From: Cyanobacteriota bacterium
GTDB taxonomy: Bacteria > Cyanobacteriota > Cyanobacteriia > CACIAM-69d
Assembly: GCA_022402445.1 (NCBI GenBank)
Contig: JAKRSF010000010.1
Span: 62,001 to 126,000 of the forward strand
Length of the DNA: 64,000 nucleotides
Direction: 5' to 3'
The notes beneath the pieces are model-generated. The model was not told the origin of the DNA. It searched no databases and was given only the letters and a program-made list of their open reading frames with translations. The position numbers and the translations under genes are program-made. Below, one piece after another: positions 37,538-48,300 of this stretch; positions within the stretch are counted from its first letter, which is position 1, and the number at the start of each line of letters is the position of its first letter.

Positions 37538-40300
37538 CTACAGGGAAATCGCCAGATCCTGGAAATGCTTCAGGAACGTGTCGTAGGTCATCTCCACAAA
37601 CCCATCCTTCGCATCCTTCACCGGATCCTCGGCGTAGAACACATCCGTCTCGTTATCCGACCCCCAGGGATTGCGGACCACAATCTTCCGCACCCCTGAA
37701 CCATCCGTGTAGGCCCGGTGGACAGAGTAGGCATGGGTACTCACCAAACGGCCCCCAGAAATTTGCTTCCCATCGGAGCCCGCCCCCGCCGTCGCGAAGC
37801 GCCCCTGGGTTAGAGCCGCCTGAAGACGCTCAAACAGACCATTGGCCGTATCCACCGTCACCGACTCCGGCGCATTCGCAGAGGCCACCGACGCCAGGGG
37901 ATCTTTACCGTTTTCCCGGAAGCTGAAGTACTCCACCGGTCGGCCCGTCAGCCGCCGTAGGGGATCGTCAATGCTGTCGCCGTTGCCGATCACGTCATAG
38001 CCATTCTTGCCCTCCTCCTGGCCGCGCCATTTCGCATAGGCCCGCTCCAGAATCGGCATCCAGATCGCCGCATTAGCCGTATTGGCAGGATTGGTGGGAG
38101 CGTCACCACCCAGGGTTGCCCCCGCCATCTCGCCCACCGCATCGGACGGTGCCCCATTCTTGGTGGAATTGAGCACCACCAGATTATTCACCTGCACCGC
38201 CGTCCCCAGGGCGCGGGTCGTCGCGTTATAGAACTGGGCCGTGTAGGCCGTCACCTGGCCGCCCGTCACCACCGGCTGAAGCAACTGGGCCAGGATCGGG
38301 TTGGCTTTGGTTGCCGCCGTCGTGGCGGGATCCAGTTCCCCAAAGGTAGCTGCCACCGCTGCGATGAAGGCGCAGTTGCCAAAGCCCCCCTGGTTCACGC
38401 CCCGAATCCGCAGGGCGCTGATGTCGTTGCTGCCGCCCCCGGCCAGGGAACCGGCCAAGGCACCGTAGGTGAAGACAAATTCATTGCGGGTGGTGTTGCC
38501 CGTGTCTTCCCGCGCCCCTTCCACGAAACGGGGGACGGGCTCTTCGCCGTCGTTGCGGTTGCTGCGCGCGATCGCCTCGATGGGGGTGCCGGTGGCGGTT
38601 ACCTGGAGGCTGTAGGCCCCAATGCCGGGAGCGTCGGTGCTGGAGGCCCGCAGGCGATATTGGCGACCCTGCTCGACGGTGAAGCTGATTTGGGCGTTGA
38701 AGTTGCCCCCGTCAGGGTTGATGTCGTTCCCCTCTGCAAGCACTTCCCCCGTCAGGCCGTCGATGAGGGTGAGGTAGGCGTCGAAGGCTTCGGAGGTTTG
38801 GGTGACCGTGACGGTCTGGCCCGGTAGGATGCCCTGGATCTGGTAGCTATCGGCGTAGTTGTCGGGGGCGAGGGGATCGGGGGCGTCGTTGCGGCTCAGG
38901 TCCCCTTGGATGGTGCTGCCGGGAGCGATGGGGCGGAAGGTTTCGGCAGCGATGCGGCTGCCGGGAGCGCTTTCGGCATTGAGGGAGTAGGCCGTTGCGC
39001 CGCCGGGAGCGGTGACCTGGAGGAAGTAGGTGCCCGGATCTACGGAGTCGCGGAAGAGTTCGTCGGTGCCTTGGGTTTCGATTTCGTCGGTGTCAAGCTG
39101 GCCGTTGCCGTTGCGATCGCGGCCGAGGGCAAAGCTGACCGGTGCGGTTTGGTTGAAGGCGAAGAGGTCCAGGTAGCCGGATTTGGTGACTTCGAGGCGA
39201 TAGAAATCTGCCGCGTCGGTGCCGCCCACGTAGTCATTGAGGGAAATGTCCCCCGCGATCGACAGGTTCCGCGCTTCGCCCAGGCTGTTGCCCGCCAGGT
39301 CGCGCGGCAGGGTGTTGGCGACGCCGGACACTTGCAGTTGATAGGTCGTGGACCCTTCAAATTCTTCGACCGACAGGAAATAGTCCCCCGGTTGCAGGAG
39401 CATGTTGTCCACTGCTTCGGCGGTGTTGCCCCCCTGGGTGGAGCCAAAGATCACCTCATCGGAGCCCAGTTCCCCGTCGTCGTCGAGGTCTTTGTAGAGG
39501 AAAAGATCCGCGTCCGTGTTGGCGGCGAGGCCCGTGAGGGTGGCGTCAAAGAGGACCGGCGCGGTGACGGAGAAACGGTAGAAGTCTACGAAATCGATTT
39601 CGCTGACGCTGTTGGTGGCGCTGAAGCTACCGGGCAGCACGCCGAGGTTGGTGGCTCCGGATTCCGTGTCGTCGATCGCGGCCCGCAGGGTGGTGAAGTT
39701 GCCACTGATGCGATCGGGGGTGGTGTTCTGGACCCGCGCCAGGATGCCGCCGGTGGCCGCCAGACGGATCACCGTGTCGCTGCCCACGGCCTCTAGGGCG
39801 AGGTTCGCTTCCGTGAGGGCATCACCGGCCCCGTCCGTCAGGGCAAAAATGTCCCCCTGCTCGGGGTCGTAGTCGGTGATCAGGTCCGCCTGGGCCGGAT
39901 CGGTGGCGGTGTGGACGCTCGACAGGACAAAGGCATCGGCCCCGTCGCCACCGGTGAGAATGTCAAACCCGGCGTCGCCGGAGAGCAGGTCATCGCCCAC
40001 GCCGCCTAGGAGGCTGTCGCTGCCCCGGCCCCCAAAGAGGATGTCGTTGCCGCGATCGCCATAGACCAGATCCGCCCCCCGGTTGCCGTAGAGGATATCG
40101 GAGCCGCGCCCACCGAAGAGGGTGTCGCCGCCGTCGCTGCCCAGGAGGTTATCGGCCCCGGTGTTGCCGTAGATGGCGTCGCCCCGCACGGCCCCAAAAA
40201 CGCTGTCGCTCCCGGCGAGCGATCGGATACCGAGCCCTTCGGCCACGGTGGCGTCAATGGTGAAGCGGGTACTGACGTTCGGAAGGTCAAAAAAAGTCAT
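37538..40300 (-). CDS. Calpain-like cysteine protease with N-terminal RTX repeats
   Basis: 920 residues. Residues about 25-120 hold hemolysin-type calcium-binding nonapeptides (GGxGxDxLx: FGGRGSDILYGNRGADLVYG and onward). Residues about 200-590 contain three pre-peptidase-like beta domains (FYRFSV, DADLFLY, QLQVSG; one also includes an EF-hand-like DRNGNGQLDTDE). The C-terminus is a calpain-type catalytic domain with Cys643 (GGFGNCAFIAA), His856 (STHAYSVH) and Asn877 (VVRNPWGSDN). RTX proteins are usually secreted by type I systems. There is no signal peptide, and the RTX block is N-terminal instead of C-terminal. Divergent from chlB. Confidence 0.88.
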   Translation of the reverse strand: MTFFDLPNVSTRFTIDATVAEGLGIRSLAGSDSVFGAVRGDAIYGNTGADNLLGSDGGDTLFGGRGSDILYGNRGADLVYGDRGNDILFGGRGSDSLLGGVGDDLLSGDAGFDILTGGDGADAFVLSSVHTATDPAQADLITDYDPEQGDIFALTDGAGDALTEANLALEAVGSDTVIRLAATGGILARVQNTTPDRISGNFTTLRAAIDDTESGATNLGVLPGSFSATNSVSEIDFVDFYRFSVTAPVLFDATLTGLAANTDADLFLYKDLDDDGELGSDEVIFGSTQGGNTAEAVDNMLLQPGDYFLSVEEFEGSTTYQLQVSGVANTLPRDLAGNSLGEARNLSIAGDISLNDYVGGTDAADFYRLEVTKSGYLDLFAFNQTAPVSFALGRDRNGNGQLDTDEIETQGTDELFRDSVDPGTYFLQVTAPGGATAYSLNAESAPGSRIAAETFRPIAPGSTIQGDLSRNDAPDPLAPDNYADSYQIQGILPGQTVTVTQTSEAFDAYLTLIDGLTGEVLAEGNDINPDGGNFNAQISFTVEQGRQYRLRASSTDAPGIGAYSLQVTATGTPIEAIARSNRNDGEEPVPRFVEGAREDTGNTTRNEFVFTYGALAGSLAGGGSNDISALRIRGVNQGGFGNCAFIAAVAATFGELDPATTAATKANPILAQLLQPVVTGGQVTAYTAQFYNATTRALGTAVQVNNLVVLNSTKNGAPSDAVGEMAGATLGGDAPTNPANTANAAIWMPILERAYAKWRGQEEGKNGYDVIGNGDSIDDPLRRLTGRPVEYFSFRENGKDPLASVASANAPESVTVDTANGLFERLQAALTQGRFATAGAGSDGKQISGGRLVSTHAYSVHRAYTDGSGVRKIVVRNPWGSDNETDVFYAEDPVKDAKDGFVEMTYDTFLKHFQDLAISL

Positions 40301-40918
40301 GGTTCAGGGGAGAGAGGTCTAGGAGTCGAGAAGGAGTCGAGGGGGACAGGGCCTGGGATCCGTCAACCCGGAACGGGAGCCGGAAGTAGGGGCCATATCC
40401 ATACAAAAATCGCCCGCCCCACTTGCCGGGGACGAGCCGCTGAGCGTCATGATAGGGCTTCCCAAAGCTGGTGTCGATGGGCACCTGAAAGATTTTGCAC
40501 AATCCTTAAAAATCCCCGTATCCATCCCAAATACGCCTCAGGTCAAGGCAAAAATTTGGCCGCCGGGGGACGCCCTGCCCATGGACGAATTTGGGGAAGG
40601 GCGAATCACACAAAAGTTCATCAAAAATTGCAAAGGTTCTTTGCGGACGCGATCGCGGGTCCGTTGATTTTTCTTAAGCGGTGGTGGGGGCCAAGGGCGC
40701 GATCGCGCGGCCCCATTGCGCTTTTGGCACTGCGAAGTTTTTTAACGGTTTTGTTTAGGGCTTGAACGGGAGGCTGGGGGGGCAACCGCCCTCAAAAATT
40801 CTGCGAGAATCGAAAACGAATCAAATCCAAACTTTATTGCGCCCGCCCCGCCCTAGCTACCACCGTTCGGGGCTGCCAAGGCGGACGCTTGACCGCCATC
40901 GTAGGAGAAGCGCACGGC
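40301..40918. other. Divergent promoter region, RTX-calpain / chlB
   Basis: 618 bp without a credible gene. It must carry both promoters. The AGGAGA at 40904-40909 serves chlB. No regulator site was recognised with confidence. Confidence 0.45.
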
Positions 40919-42445
40919 ATGAAATTAGCCTATTGGATGTATGCGGGACCGGCCCACATTGGCACCCTTCGCATTGCCAGTTCCTTCAAAAATGTCCATG
41001 CGATTATGCACGCCCCCCTGGGGGACGATTATTTCAATGTGATGCGGTCCATGCTGGAGCGGGAGCGGGACTATACGCCGGTGACCACGAGTGTGGTGGA
41101 TCGCAATGTGCTGGCGCGCGGTTCCCAAGAGAAGGTGGTGGACAATATTGTCCGTAAGGATGGGGAAGAGTCGCCGGATTTGATTGTGCTGACGCCCACC
41201 TGCACGTCGAGCATTTTGCAGGAGGATTTGGCGAATTTTGTCGAGCGCGCCAGTCTAGAAGCGAAGGGCGATGTGCTGCTGGCGGATGTGAACCATTACC
41301 GCGTCAATGAGTTGCAGGCGGCCGATCGCACTTTGGCCCAGATTGTGCAGTTTTATATTGAGAAGGCCCGCAAGCGGGGGGATTTGGCGACGGCGCGATC
41401 GGAACGGCCCTCGGTGAATATTCTGGGCATCACGACTTTGGGGTTTCATAATCAGCATGACTGCACGGAATTGCGGCGGCTGATGGCGGAGTTGGGCATT
41501 GAGGTGAATGCGGTGGTGCCCCATGGGGCGTCGGTGCAGGATCTGAAAAATTTGCCCCGAGCTTGGTTTAATTTGGTGCCCTATCGGGAAATTGGACCGA
41601 GTGCGGCGGCCTATCTAGAACGGGAGTTTGGCCAGCCGACGGTGCAGATTACGCCGATGGGGTTGGTGGAAACGGCCCGCTGTATTCGGGCGATCGCGGC
41701 GGTGTTGAATGATGCGGACCACGCGGTTAACTATGACGAATATATTGATCATCAAACGCGATTTGTGTCCCAGGCGGCGTGGTTTTCGCGCTCGATTGAC
41801 TGTCAGAATTTGACGGGGAAACGGGCGGTGGTGTTTGGCGACAGTACCCATGCGGCGGCGATGACGAAGGTGCTCAGCCGGGAAATGGGCATTCGGGTGG
41901 TGTTGGCGGGAACCTACTGTCCCTATGATGCGGACTGGTTCAGGGCGGAGGTGGGGGACTATTGCGATGAGATTTTGGTGAGTGAAGATAATGGCGCGAT
42001 CGCGGATAAAATTGCCCAGCTAGAACCGGCGGCGATTTTTGGCACGCAGATGGAGCGCCATGTGGGCAAGCGGTTGGATATTCCCTGCGGGGTGATTGCG
42101 GCTCCAATTCATATTCAGAATTTCCCGGTGGGCTATCGACCGTTTGTGGGCTATGAGGGGGCCAATCAATTGGTGGATTTGGTCTACAATTCCTTCGCGT
42201 TGGGGATGGAGGATCACCTGTTAGAAATCTTCGGCGGCCATGATACGAAGGAGGCGATTACGCGCACGGTGTCGGCGGCGTCGGATTTGACCTGGACGAA
42301 GGATGGCCTTGCGGAGTTGAATCGCATTCCGGGGTTTGTGCGGGGCAAGGTGAAGCGCAATACGGAGAAGTTTGCCCGCGATCGCGGTTTTGGCGAGATC
42401 AATGCGGAGGTGCTGTACGCGGCGAAGGAGGCGGTGGGCGCTTAG
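40919..42445 (+). CDS. chlB: Light-independent protochlorophyllide reductase subunit B
   Basis: 508 residues from ATG 40919, the standard length; an upstream TTG start is unlikely. With ChlN it forms the NB-protein of DPOR, which reduces protochlorophyllide without light, fed by ChlL. Seen: [20 protein letters not shown] at the N-terminus, [14 protein letters not shown] (Fe-S cluster Cys), [13 protein letters not shown] and the C-terminal domain ending in [12 protein letters not shown]. chlN and chlL are not in the window. The enzyme is oxygen-sensitive. Monocistronic by layout. Confidence 0.97.
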   Translation: MKLAYWMYAGPAHIGTLRIASSFKNVHAIMHAPLGDDYFNVMRSMLERERDYTPVTTSVVDRNVLARGSQEKVVDNIVRKDGEESPDLIVLTPTCTSSILQEDLANFVERASLEAKGDVLLADVNHYRVNELQAADRTLAQIVQFYIEKARKRGDLATARSERPSVNILGITTLGFHNQHDCTELRRLMAELGIEVNAVVPHGASVQDLKNLPRAWFNLVPYREIGPSAAAYLEREFGQPTVQITPMGLVETARCIRAIAAVLNDADHAVNYDEYIDHQTRFVSQAAWFSRSIDCQNLTGKRAVVFGDSTHAAAMTKVLSREMGIRVVLAGTYCPYDADWFRAEVGDYCDEILVSEDNGAIADKIAQLEPAAIFGTQMERHVGKRLDIPCGVIAAPIHIQNFPVGYRPFVGYEGANQLVDLVYNSFALGMEDHLLEIFGGHDTKEAITRTVSAASDLTWTKDGLAELNRIPGFVRGKVKRNTEKFARDRGFGEINAEVLYAAKEAVGA

Positions 42446-42488
42446 GGGGCGTTTGGGGCCGTCGCGGCCTGGGGTGGGGCATGGTTGA

Positions 42489-45293
42489 ATGAGGACGCGC
42501 GATCGCCCCGTTGACAGGACTCGGCGATCGCGGCCCGTGGCGTTGTTTGGGTTTCCCCGCCGGTCCATCGTGAGTGCCTGCCCGCCGTTGCCCCCCTGCC
42601 CGCCCCCGTCGGAGTCTGCGGATTCTGATGAGGGGACGATCGCGATCGTTGAAGCGTTGGTGGACAGTCCCGGCGCGTCGGGGCTCTATCACTATTGGGT
42701 GCCGTCGGGGGAGGTGGTGCGACCGGGCGATATTTTGCTCGTGCCCTTTGGTGGCCAGCGGCTCGGGGCGATCGCGGTGCGCCTGAGTGAGGATTTGGAT
42801 AGTTTGCCGCCGTCGGTGGCGATCGATCGCCTGCGGCCCATCGAGGGGGTGGCGATGGCGGCGGCGTTCCGACCGGCCTATTGGCAACTGCTGGAGCGGG
42901 TGGCGGCCTACTACTGCACGCCGCTGATGCAGGTGTTGCGGGCGGCGCTGCCTCCGGGCCTGCTGGCGAAGTCCCAACGGCGGGTGGTGCTGCGCTGTCC
43001 GATGGAGTTAATTGAGGCCGCCGCCGATCCGGACAATCCTGCGGCGACACAGCCGCCCCTGGGTGCCGCCGCGATCGCCCTGTTGACCTGGTGGCGTCGG
43101 CAAAAAAGCGTGGACTACACCTGGCGCTATGTCTGTCGGCACAATCCCCAGGGGGCGATCGCCCTGCGGGAACTCCAGCGGCGCGGCTATGTGGAGAGCT
43201 ATTGGGAGGCGGCGCGGCCCCCACGGCCCAAGACCCGGCAGGCGGTGACGGTGCTGCGATCGCTACTGGATGCGGATTTGGCAGCGTTGCCGGAGCGGCA
43301 GCGGCAGGTGTTGGCCCTGGCCCAGCGGCGGGGGGGCGATCTGTGGCTGACGGACTTGCTGGACCTGGCGAAGACCTCCTCAGGTACGGTGAAAGCCTTG
43401 GTGGATAAGGGCTATCTGGCCCTGGAGGATCGGGAGGTGCTGCGATCGCAGACGGGCCGCGATCGCGCCGACGGTGGCCCCAAAACCCTGACGGAGCACC
43501 AGGCGATCGCCCTGGCGGGGCTACAAAAACTCGGGCCGGGGGAAGGGGCGCTGATCCACGGCATCACCGGCTCCGGCAAAACGGAATTGTATCTACAGGC
43601 GATCGCGCCGATCCTTGATCGCGGCCAGTCTGCCCTGGTGCTGGTGCCGGAAATTGGCCTAACTCCGCAGCTTTTGGACCGTTTTCGGGGGCGTTTTGGC
43701 GATCGCGTCCGCGCCTACCACAGCCACCTGTCCGACGGCGAACGCTACGACACCTGGCGCAATATGCTGGCGGGCGGCCCCCAGGTGGTCATCGGGACGC
43801 GATCGGCCATTTTTGCGCCCCTGCCCAACCTCGGCGCGATCGTCCTGGATGAGGAGCACGACAGCAGTTTCAAGCAGGACCGCCCCGCCCCCTGCTACCA
43901 CGCTCGCACCGTCGCCCAATGGCGCGCCCAACTGGACGGTTGCCCCCTGATCCTCGGGTCTGCCACCCCGTCGATGGAATCCTGGTGCGCCGCCACCCCA
44001 AACGCCGCAACCCTGACGAATCAGACGCTTCCAACACTGCCAACTCCGCCAACTCCGGTGGGGGCAAGGGGCTTAAGCCCCTTGTCTAGTGGATCGGAGG
44101 ACTCTTCGGAGGAATCTGAAGAATCGGAGCGGGGGGATGGGGATGGGATTTCCCGCGATCGCGGCCTTCCCCTGCGGTACTTTTCCCTACCCGATCGCGC
44201 CACCGGCCAACCCCTGCCGCCGGTCACGGTCATCGACATGCGCGACGAACTGGCCCAGGGCCATCGATCGGTTTTTAGTCGTCCCCTCCAACAGGCTTTG
44301 ACGACCCTGCGCGATCGCGGCGAACAGGCCATCCTATTTGTGCAGCGGCGGGGCTATAGCACTTTTGTTTCCTGCCGTAGCTGCGGTTTTGTGATGAACT
44401 GCCCCAACTGCGCCGTCTCCCTGAGCTATCACCGGCCCCGCGCCGACGGCCCCCCCATCCTGCGGTGCCATTTTTGTAACCACCTCCAGGCCCACCCCGA
44501 TCGCTGCCCCGCCTGCACCTCCCCCTACCTCAAAAACTTTGGCAACGGCACCCAGCGGATCGTGCGCGCCCTCGAAGTGGAACTGCCCCACCTGCGGCCC
44601 CTGCGCTACGACAGCGACACCACCCGCACCAAGCACGGCCATCGGCTCCTGCTGGAACGGTTCGCGGCGGGGGAGGCGGATGTGCTGGTGGGCACCCAAA
44701 TGTTAGCCAAGGGCATTGACCTGCCTAAGGTAACCCTCGTGGGCATCGTCGCCGCCGATGGTCTTTTGTATCAATCGGACTACCGGGCGGCGGAACGGGC
44801 GGTACAAACTTTGATTCAAGTGGCGGGGCGGGCGGGCCGCGATCGCACCGGGCAAGTCATTTTGCAAACCTACACCCCCGAGCATCCCGCGATCGCAGCG
44901 GTCCAGCGCTACCAATACCTCCCCTTCCTGGCGACGGAACTCGAAGAACGCCGCGCCCTCGCCTATCCCCCCGCGGGCCGATTGATCCTCCTGCGCCTGA
45001 GCGGCCCCGACGAAGCCGCCGTCATCGCCAGCGCCGACGCGATCACCACCGCCCTCGACCCCGCCCAAACCGACAACCCAGAAGAAAGGCCAGAAGAAGA
45101 CCTCCCCTATCGCCTCCTCGGCCCCAGCCCCGCCCCCGTGGCCCGCATCGCCCAGCGCCACCGGTGGCACCTGCTGATCGTCGTCCCCCCCGAGGGAACC
45201 CCGCCCACCGCCGATGCCCTGGAGGCCGCGCGATCGCGCTGCAAAGCCCAGGTCAGTTGCGCGATCGACGTGGATCCCCTCACCTTTCTCTAG
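42489..45293 (+). CDS. priA: Primosomal protein N' (replication restart helicase)
   Basis: 934 residues. PriA restarts stalled forks by unwinding the fork and loading the replisome. Walker A is GITGSGKTE (residues 358-366), the DEEH box is 454-457, and the zinc motif has eight cysteines (CRSCGFVMNCPNC and RCHFCNHLQAHPDRCPAC). The N-terminal 3'-end-binding domain begins near residue 50. Between SATPSMESW and LPLRYFSLPD, residues about 510-560 form a low-complexity Ser/Glu/Pro insertion caused by a palindromic element (44066-44083). The true start may lie at GTG near 42570, as the first 27 residues are Arg-rich and unconserved. Confidence 0.95.
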   Translation: MRTRDRPVDRTRRSRPVALFGFPRRSIVSACPPLPPCPPPSESADSDEGTIAIVEALVDSPGASGLYHYWVPSGEVVRPGDILLVPFGGQRLGAIAVRLSEDLDSLPPSVAIDRLRPIEGVAMAAAFRPAYWQLLERVAAYYCTPLMQVLRAALPPGLLAKSQRRVVLRCPMELIEAAADPDNPAATQPPLGAAAIALLTWWRRQKSVDYTWRYVCRHNPQGAIALRELQRRGYVESYWEAARPPRPKTRQAVTVLRSLLDADLAALPERQRQVLALAQRRGGDLWLTDLLDLAKTSSGTVKALVDKGYLALEDREVLRSQTGRDRADGGPKTLTEHQAIALAGLQKLGPGEGALIHGITGSGKTELYLQAIAPILDRGQSALVLVPEIGLTPQLLDRFRGRFGDRVRAYHSHLSDGERYDTWRNMLAGGPQVVIGTRSAIFAPLPNLGAIVLDEEHDSSFKQDRPAPCYHARTVAQWRAQLDGCPLILGSATPSMESWCAATPNAATLTNQTLPTLPTPPTPVGARGLSPLSSGSEDSSEESEESERGDGDGISRDRGLPLRYFSLPDRATGQPLPPVTVIDMRDELAQGHRSVFSRPLQQALTTLRDRGEQAILFVQRRGYSTFVSCRSCGFVMNCPNCAVSLSYHRPRADGPPILRCHFCNHLQAHPDRCPACTSPYLKNFGNGTQRIVRALEVELPHLRPLRYDSDTTRTKHGHRLLLERFAAGEADVLVGTQMLAKGIDLPKVTLVGIVAADGLLYQSDYRAAERAVQTLIQVAGRAGRDRTGQVILQTYTPEHPAIAAVQRYQYLPFLATELEERRALAYPPAGRLILLRLSGPDEAAVIASADAITTALDPAQTDNPEERPEEDLPYRLLGPSPAPVARIAQRHRWHLLIVVPPEGTPPTADALEAARSRCKAQVSCAIDVDPLTFL
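44022..44168 (+). repeat. In-frame insertion within priA with a perfect 18-bp palindrome
   Basis: AAGGGGCTTAAGCCCCTT (44066-44083) is self-complementary and is flanked by CCAACTCCG-type and CGGAGGA/GAAGAATC-like tandem motifs. It adds about 45 codons without shifting the frame. The last 13 bases of a related TAAGCCCCTTGTC motif also occur at 30303-30315. Confidence 0.7.
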
Positions 45294-45309
45294 GTTTTCC
45301 CCACCGGGG

Positions 45310-48300
45310 TTAGGATTGGTGGCCCCGGCAGGTATCCAGCAGCGCCCGCTGTTGCGGCCCGTGGTTTTGGAGATAGGGGCTGAGCCATCGACAGGCGCGC
45401 TTGAGCAGATCCGCCACATCCAGATTCCGCAGCACCAGCCGCTGGTCGTAGCCCCCCGACACCAGCAGCTTGCCATCGGCGGAAAAGGCCAGATTGCCCA
45501 CCCCGTCCCGGTGCTCCTGGAATTGCTTCACCCGCTTGCCCCCCACGCTCCAGAGGGAGACGGACCCGTCCCAACTGCCCGTGGCGAGGAATTGGCTGTC
45601 GGGGGAAAAGCGCAGACTGGTGAGGCCGTCGTCGTGGCCCAGGATGGTGACGAGGCCCCCGAGGCTGGTCCAGAGGCGCACGGCATTGTCGTCCCCGGCG
45701 GAGGCGATGTAGCGCCCATCGGGACTGAAGGCCACATCCGCCACGTAGTTGCTGTGGCCCTCTAGGGTGCGGATGGGGGTGCCGTCGATCGCCATCAGCC
45801 GGACGGTGTTGTCGGCCCCGGCGATCGCGAGCACCTGGCCATTGGGACTAAAATCCACGGCGTTCACCTGGCGATCGCGCCCATCCACCTCCGGCAGGGG
45901 ATCCAGGGTGCGAATCAAGGTGCCGTTTTTATCCCATAGGTGAACCAGCCCATCCCGATGGCTACTGGCAAAGGTTTCCCCATCGGGGGCAAAGGCGATC
46001 GCCGTGGTGCGGCGCGAGGGGGCGTCACCATTTTGGAGGCCGCTGGCGGTGGCGATCTGGGATTCCGGGGGCTCCTGGGGATTGGGCAGAATCGCGATCG
46101 CCGCGCGCGGCCCATTGCCCTGGGGCTCCACCATCCAAATCTGCACCTCTCCCTCCGCATCCCCCGACACCAGCCGCTGGCCCGACGGATCAAAGGCCAG
46201 GGCCGAAAAACGGCTATTGCCATGGCGCAAGGACTCCACCATCTGCCCCCGACGGTTCCACAGGGCGATCGTCCCATCAATGCTCGCCGTGGCGATGCGC
46301 TGGCCGTCGGGGCTCACCACCGTGTCCTGGATGCGATCGAGGTGGGCGGGCACCGTCGTCGCCGGTTCCCCCACCAGATCCCACAGGCGCACGGTTTTGT
46401 CATAGCTGCCGGAGACCATGTGGCGGCCGTCCGGCGTGAAGACGGCGCTGGTGACGAGCCCCGTGTGGCCGCGCAAAATCGCCGTGGTTTCCCCCTTGAG
46501 GTTCCAGAGGCGAATGGTTTTGTCCTCGCTGCTGGAGGCCAACTGGCGACCGTCGGGGCTGAAGGCGACGCTGAAGACTTCGCTGGTGTGGCCCGTTAGG
46601 GTTTGGAGGAGTTTGCCATCTAGCCGCCAGAGTTTGATGGTTTTGTCCGTACTGCCGGTGGCGAGGCGCTGGCCGTCGGGGCTAAAACTCACGTTATATA
46701 CCCAGTCGCGGTGGCCCTGGAAGGTTTGGAGCAGTTGACCGTCCAGGGTCCACAGCCGTGCGGTGCGATCGTCGCTGGCGGTGGCAAGGGTGCGTCCATC
46801 GGGGCTGAAGGTGACCCACTGGACGGGGCCGCCGTGGCCCGTGAGGGTGCGGATGGGTTTGCCATCGAAGGTCCAGAGGCGGACGGTGCGGTCTTCGCTG
46901 GCGCTGGCGATGGTGCGGCCGTCGGGGCTGATGCTGATGCAGTAGATCGATTCCGTGTGGCCCTGGAACTGGCGCACGAGGGTGCCGTCGAGGCTCCAGA
47001 TCCAGAGGGTGGGGTTGTCCTTGTTGCCCCCGGCGATCGCGTAGCGGCCATCGGGGCTGATGGCGAGGGCGCTGACGTTGCTGGTGGCCCGGAAGATGAG
47101 GGGTGCGCCGGTGCGATCGCGGCGGGGGCTCCCATCGGCATTCCAAACCCGGACGGTGCGATCGCTACTGGCGGACAGGATCGTTTGGCCATCGGGGCTC
47201 ACCCGCACCGCCCAAACCGTTTGGCCGTGACCCTCCAGGCGATTTTTTTCCCGCACCCGCCCCAGGGCCTGCTGCAACGTGGCCGCCACCTGCATCTGGG
47301 TCTCCAGGCGGGTCCGGGGGCTGCTCCACACCAGCCACAGGCGCTTTTGGCGCTCCTGCCACGCGGTCAGGCCCATCATCAGGGCATCAAATTCCTGCTG
47401 CGCCCCCAGCAAGGCTTCCGATTGGGTGCTGGTGGCCTCGATCTGGGCATTGGCCTCGCCGGCGGCCAGCCGCGCCGCAAACCCCACGGACGACAGCAGC
47501 AGCGCCGTCAGGACAAACCCGGCGGCATAGAGTTCCTTCACCCGCTTGCGCAGGACCGCATTGAGTTGGGTTTTGGTCAGGCGGAATTGGGCGGTTTCGT
47601 CGGCCCGCTGCTGACGGCGGATGTAGTTCACTAAATAGTCATGGACCAGTTGGTAAAAGTCGGCGGAGGATTCCCGGAACAGGACCACCAATCCGGCCCC
47701 CACGAGGATTTGCAGGACCGTTTCTAGATCGCTGTCGTCCACGAGCAGTTCCGTGGCGATGTCGGCGCGGGTTTTGAGGGGGCGGGTGCCGTTTTCGTGG
47801 GTGAGCATGAAGAGGACTTGCCAGGCGATCGCGTGGCGATCAGGGCCGCAGTCGGCGATGGTGTCCTGGAGGTAGCGCTTGACGAGGGCGTCCTTCTGGC
47901 CGTAGCGCCGCTGGTAGTCCGCTAGGGTACGGACGCGATCGGTCTGGAGCTGGGCTCCCACCACCTGGAGTTCGATGGGGGTGACCTGGCCGCCCTTGTC
48001 CACCAGTTCCGCCACGAGGGCATCGACGAGATCCGGGGCCAGGTGGAATTGCGATCGCGCCGTCAGGCTGGCGATGGTGGAGCGGGCGGCCTCGGCGGAA
48101 AAGTCCCCGAGGTAGTAGCGGATCTGGTTATCAAGGATGTTGTTATCCACCACGTCGAGGGGGACGGCCCGCTCCCACTCCAGCAGCAGGTGCAGATAAT
48201 CCTCCCGTAGAGACAGGACGATTTTGACGTAGGGGATATTCAGGCAGCGTTGCAAAAACTCAAAGCACTGCTGACGGCGATCGCTGTCGGGCCAGGTGAA

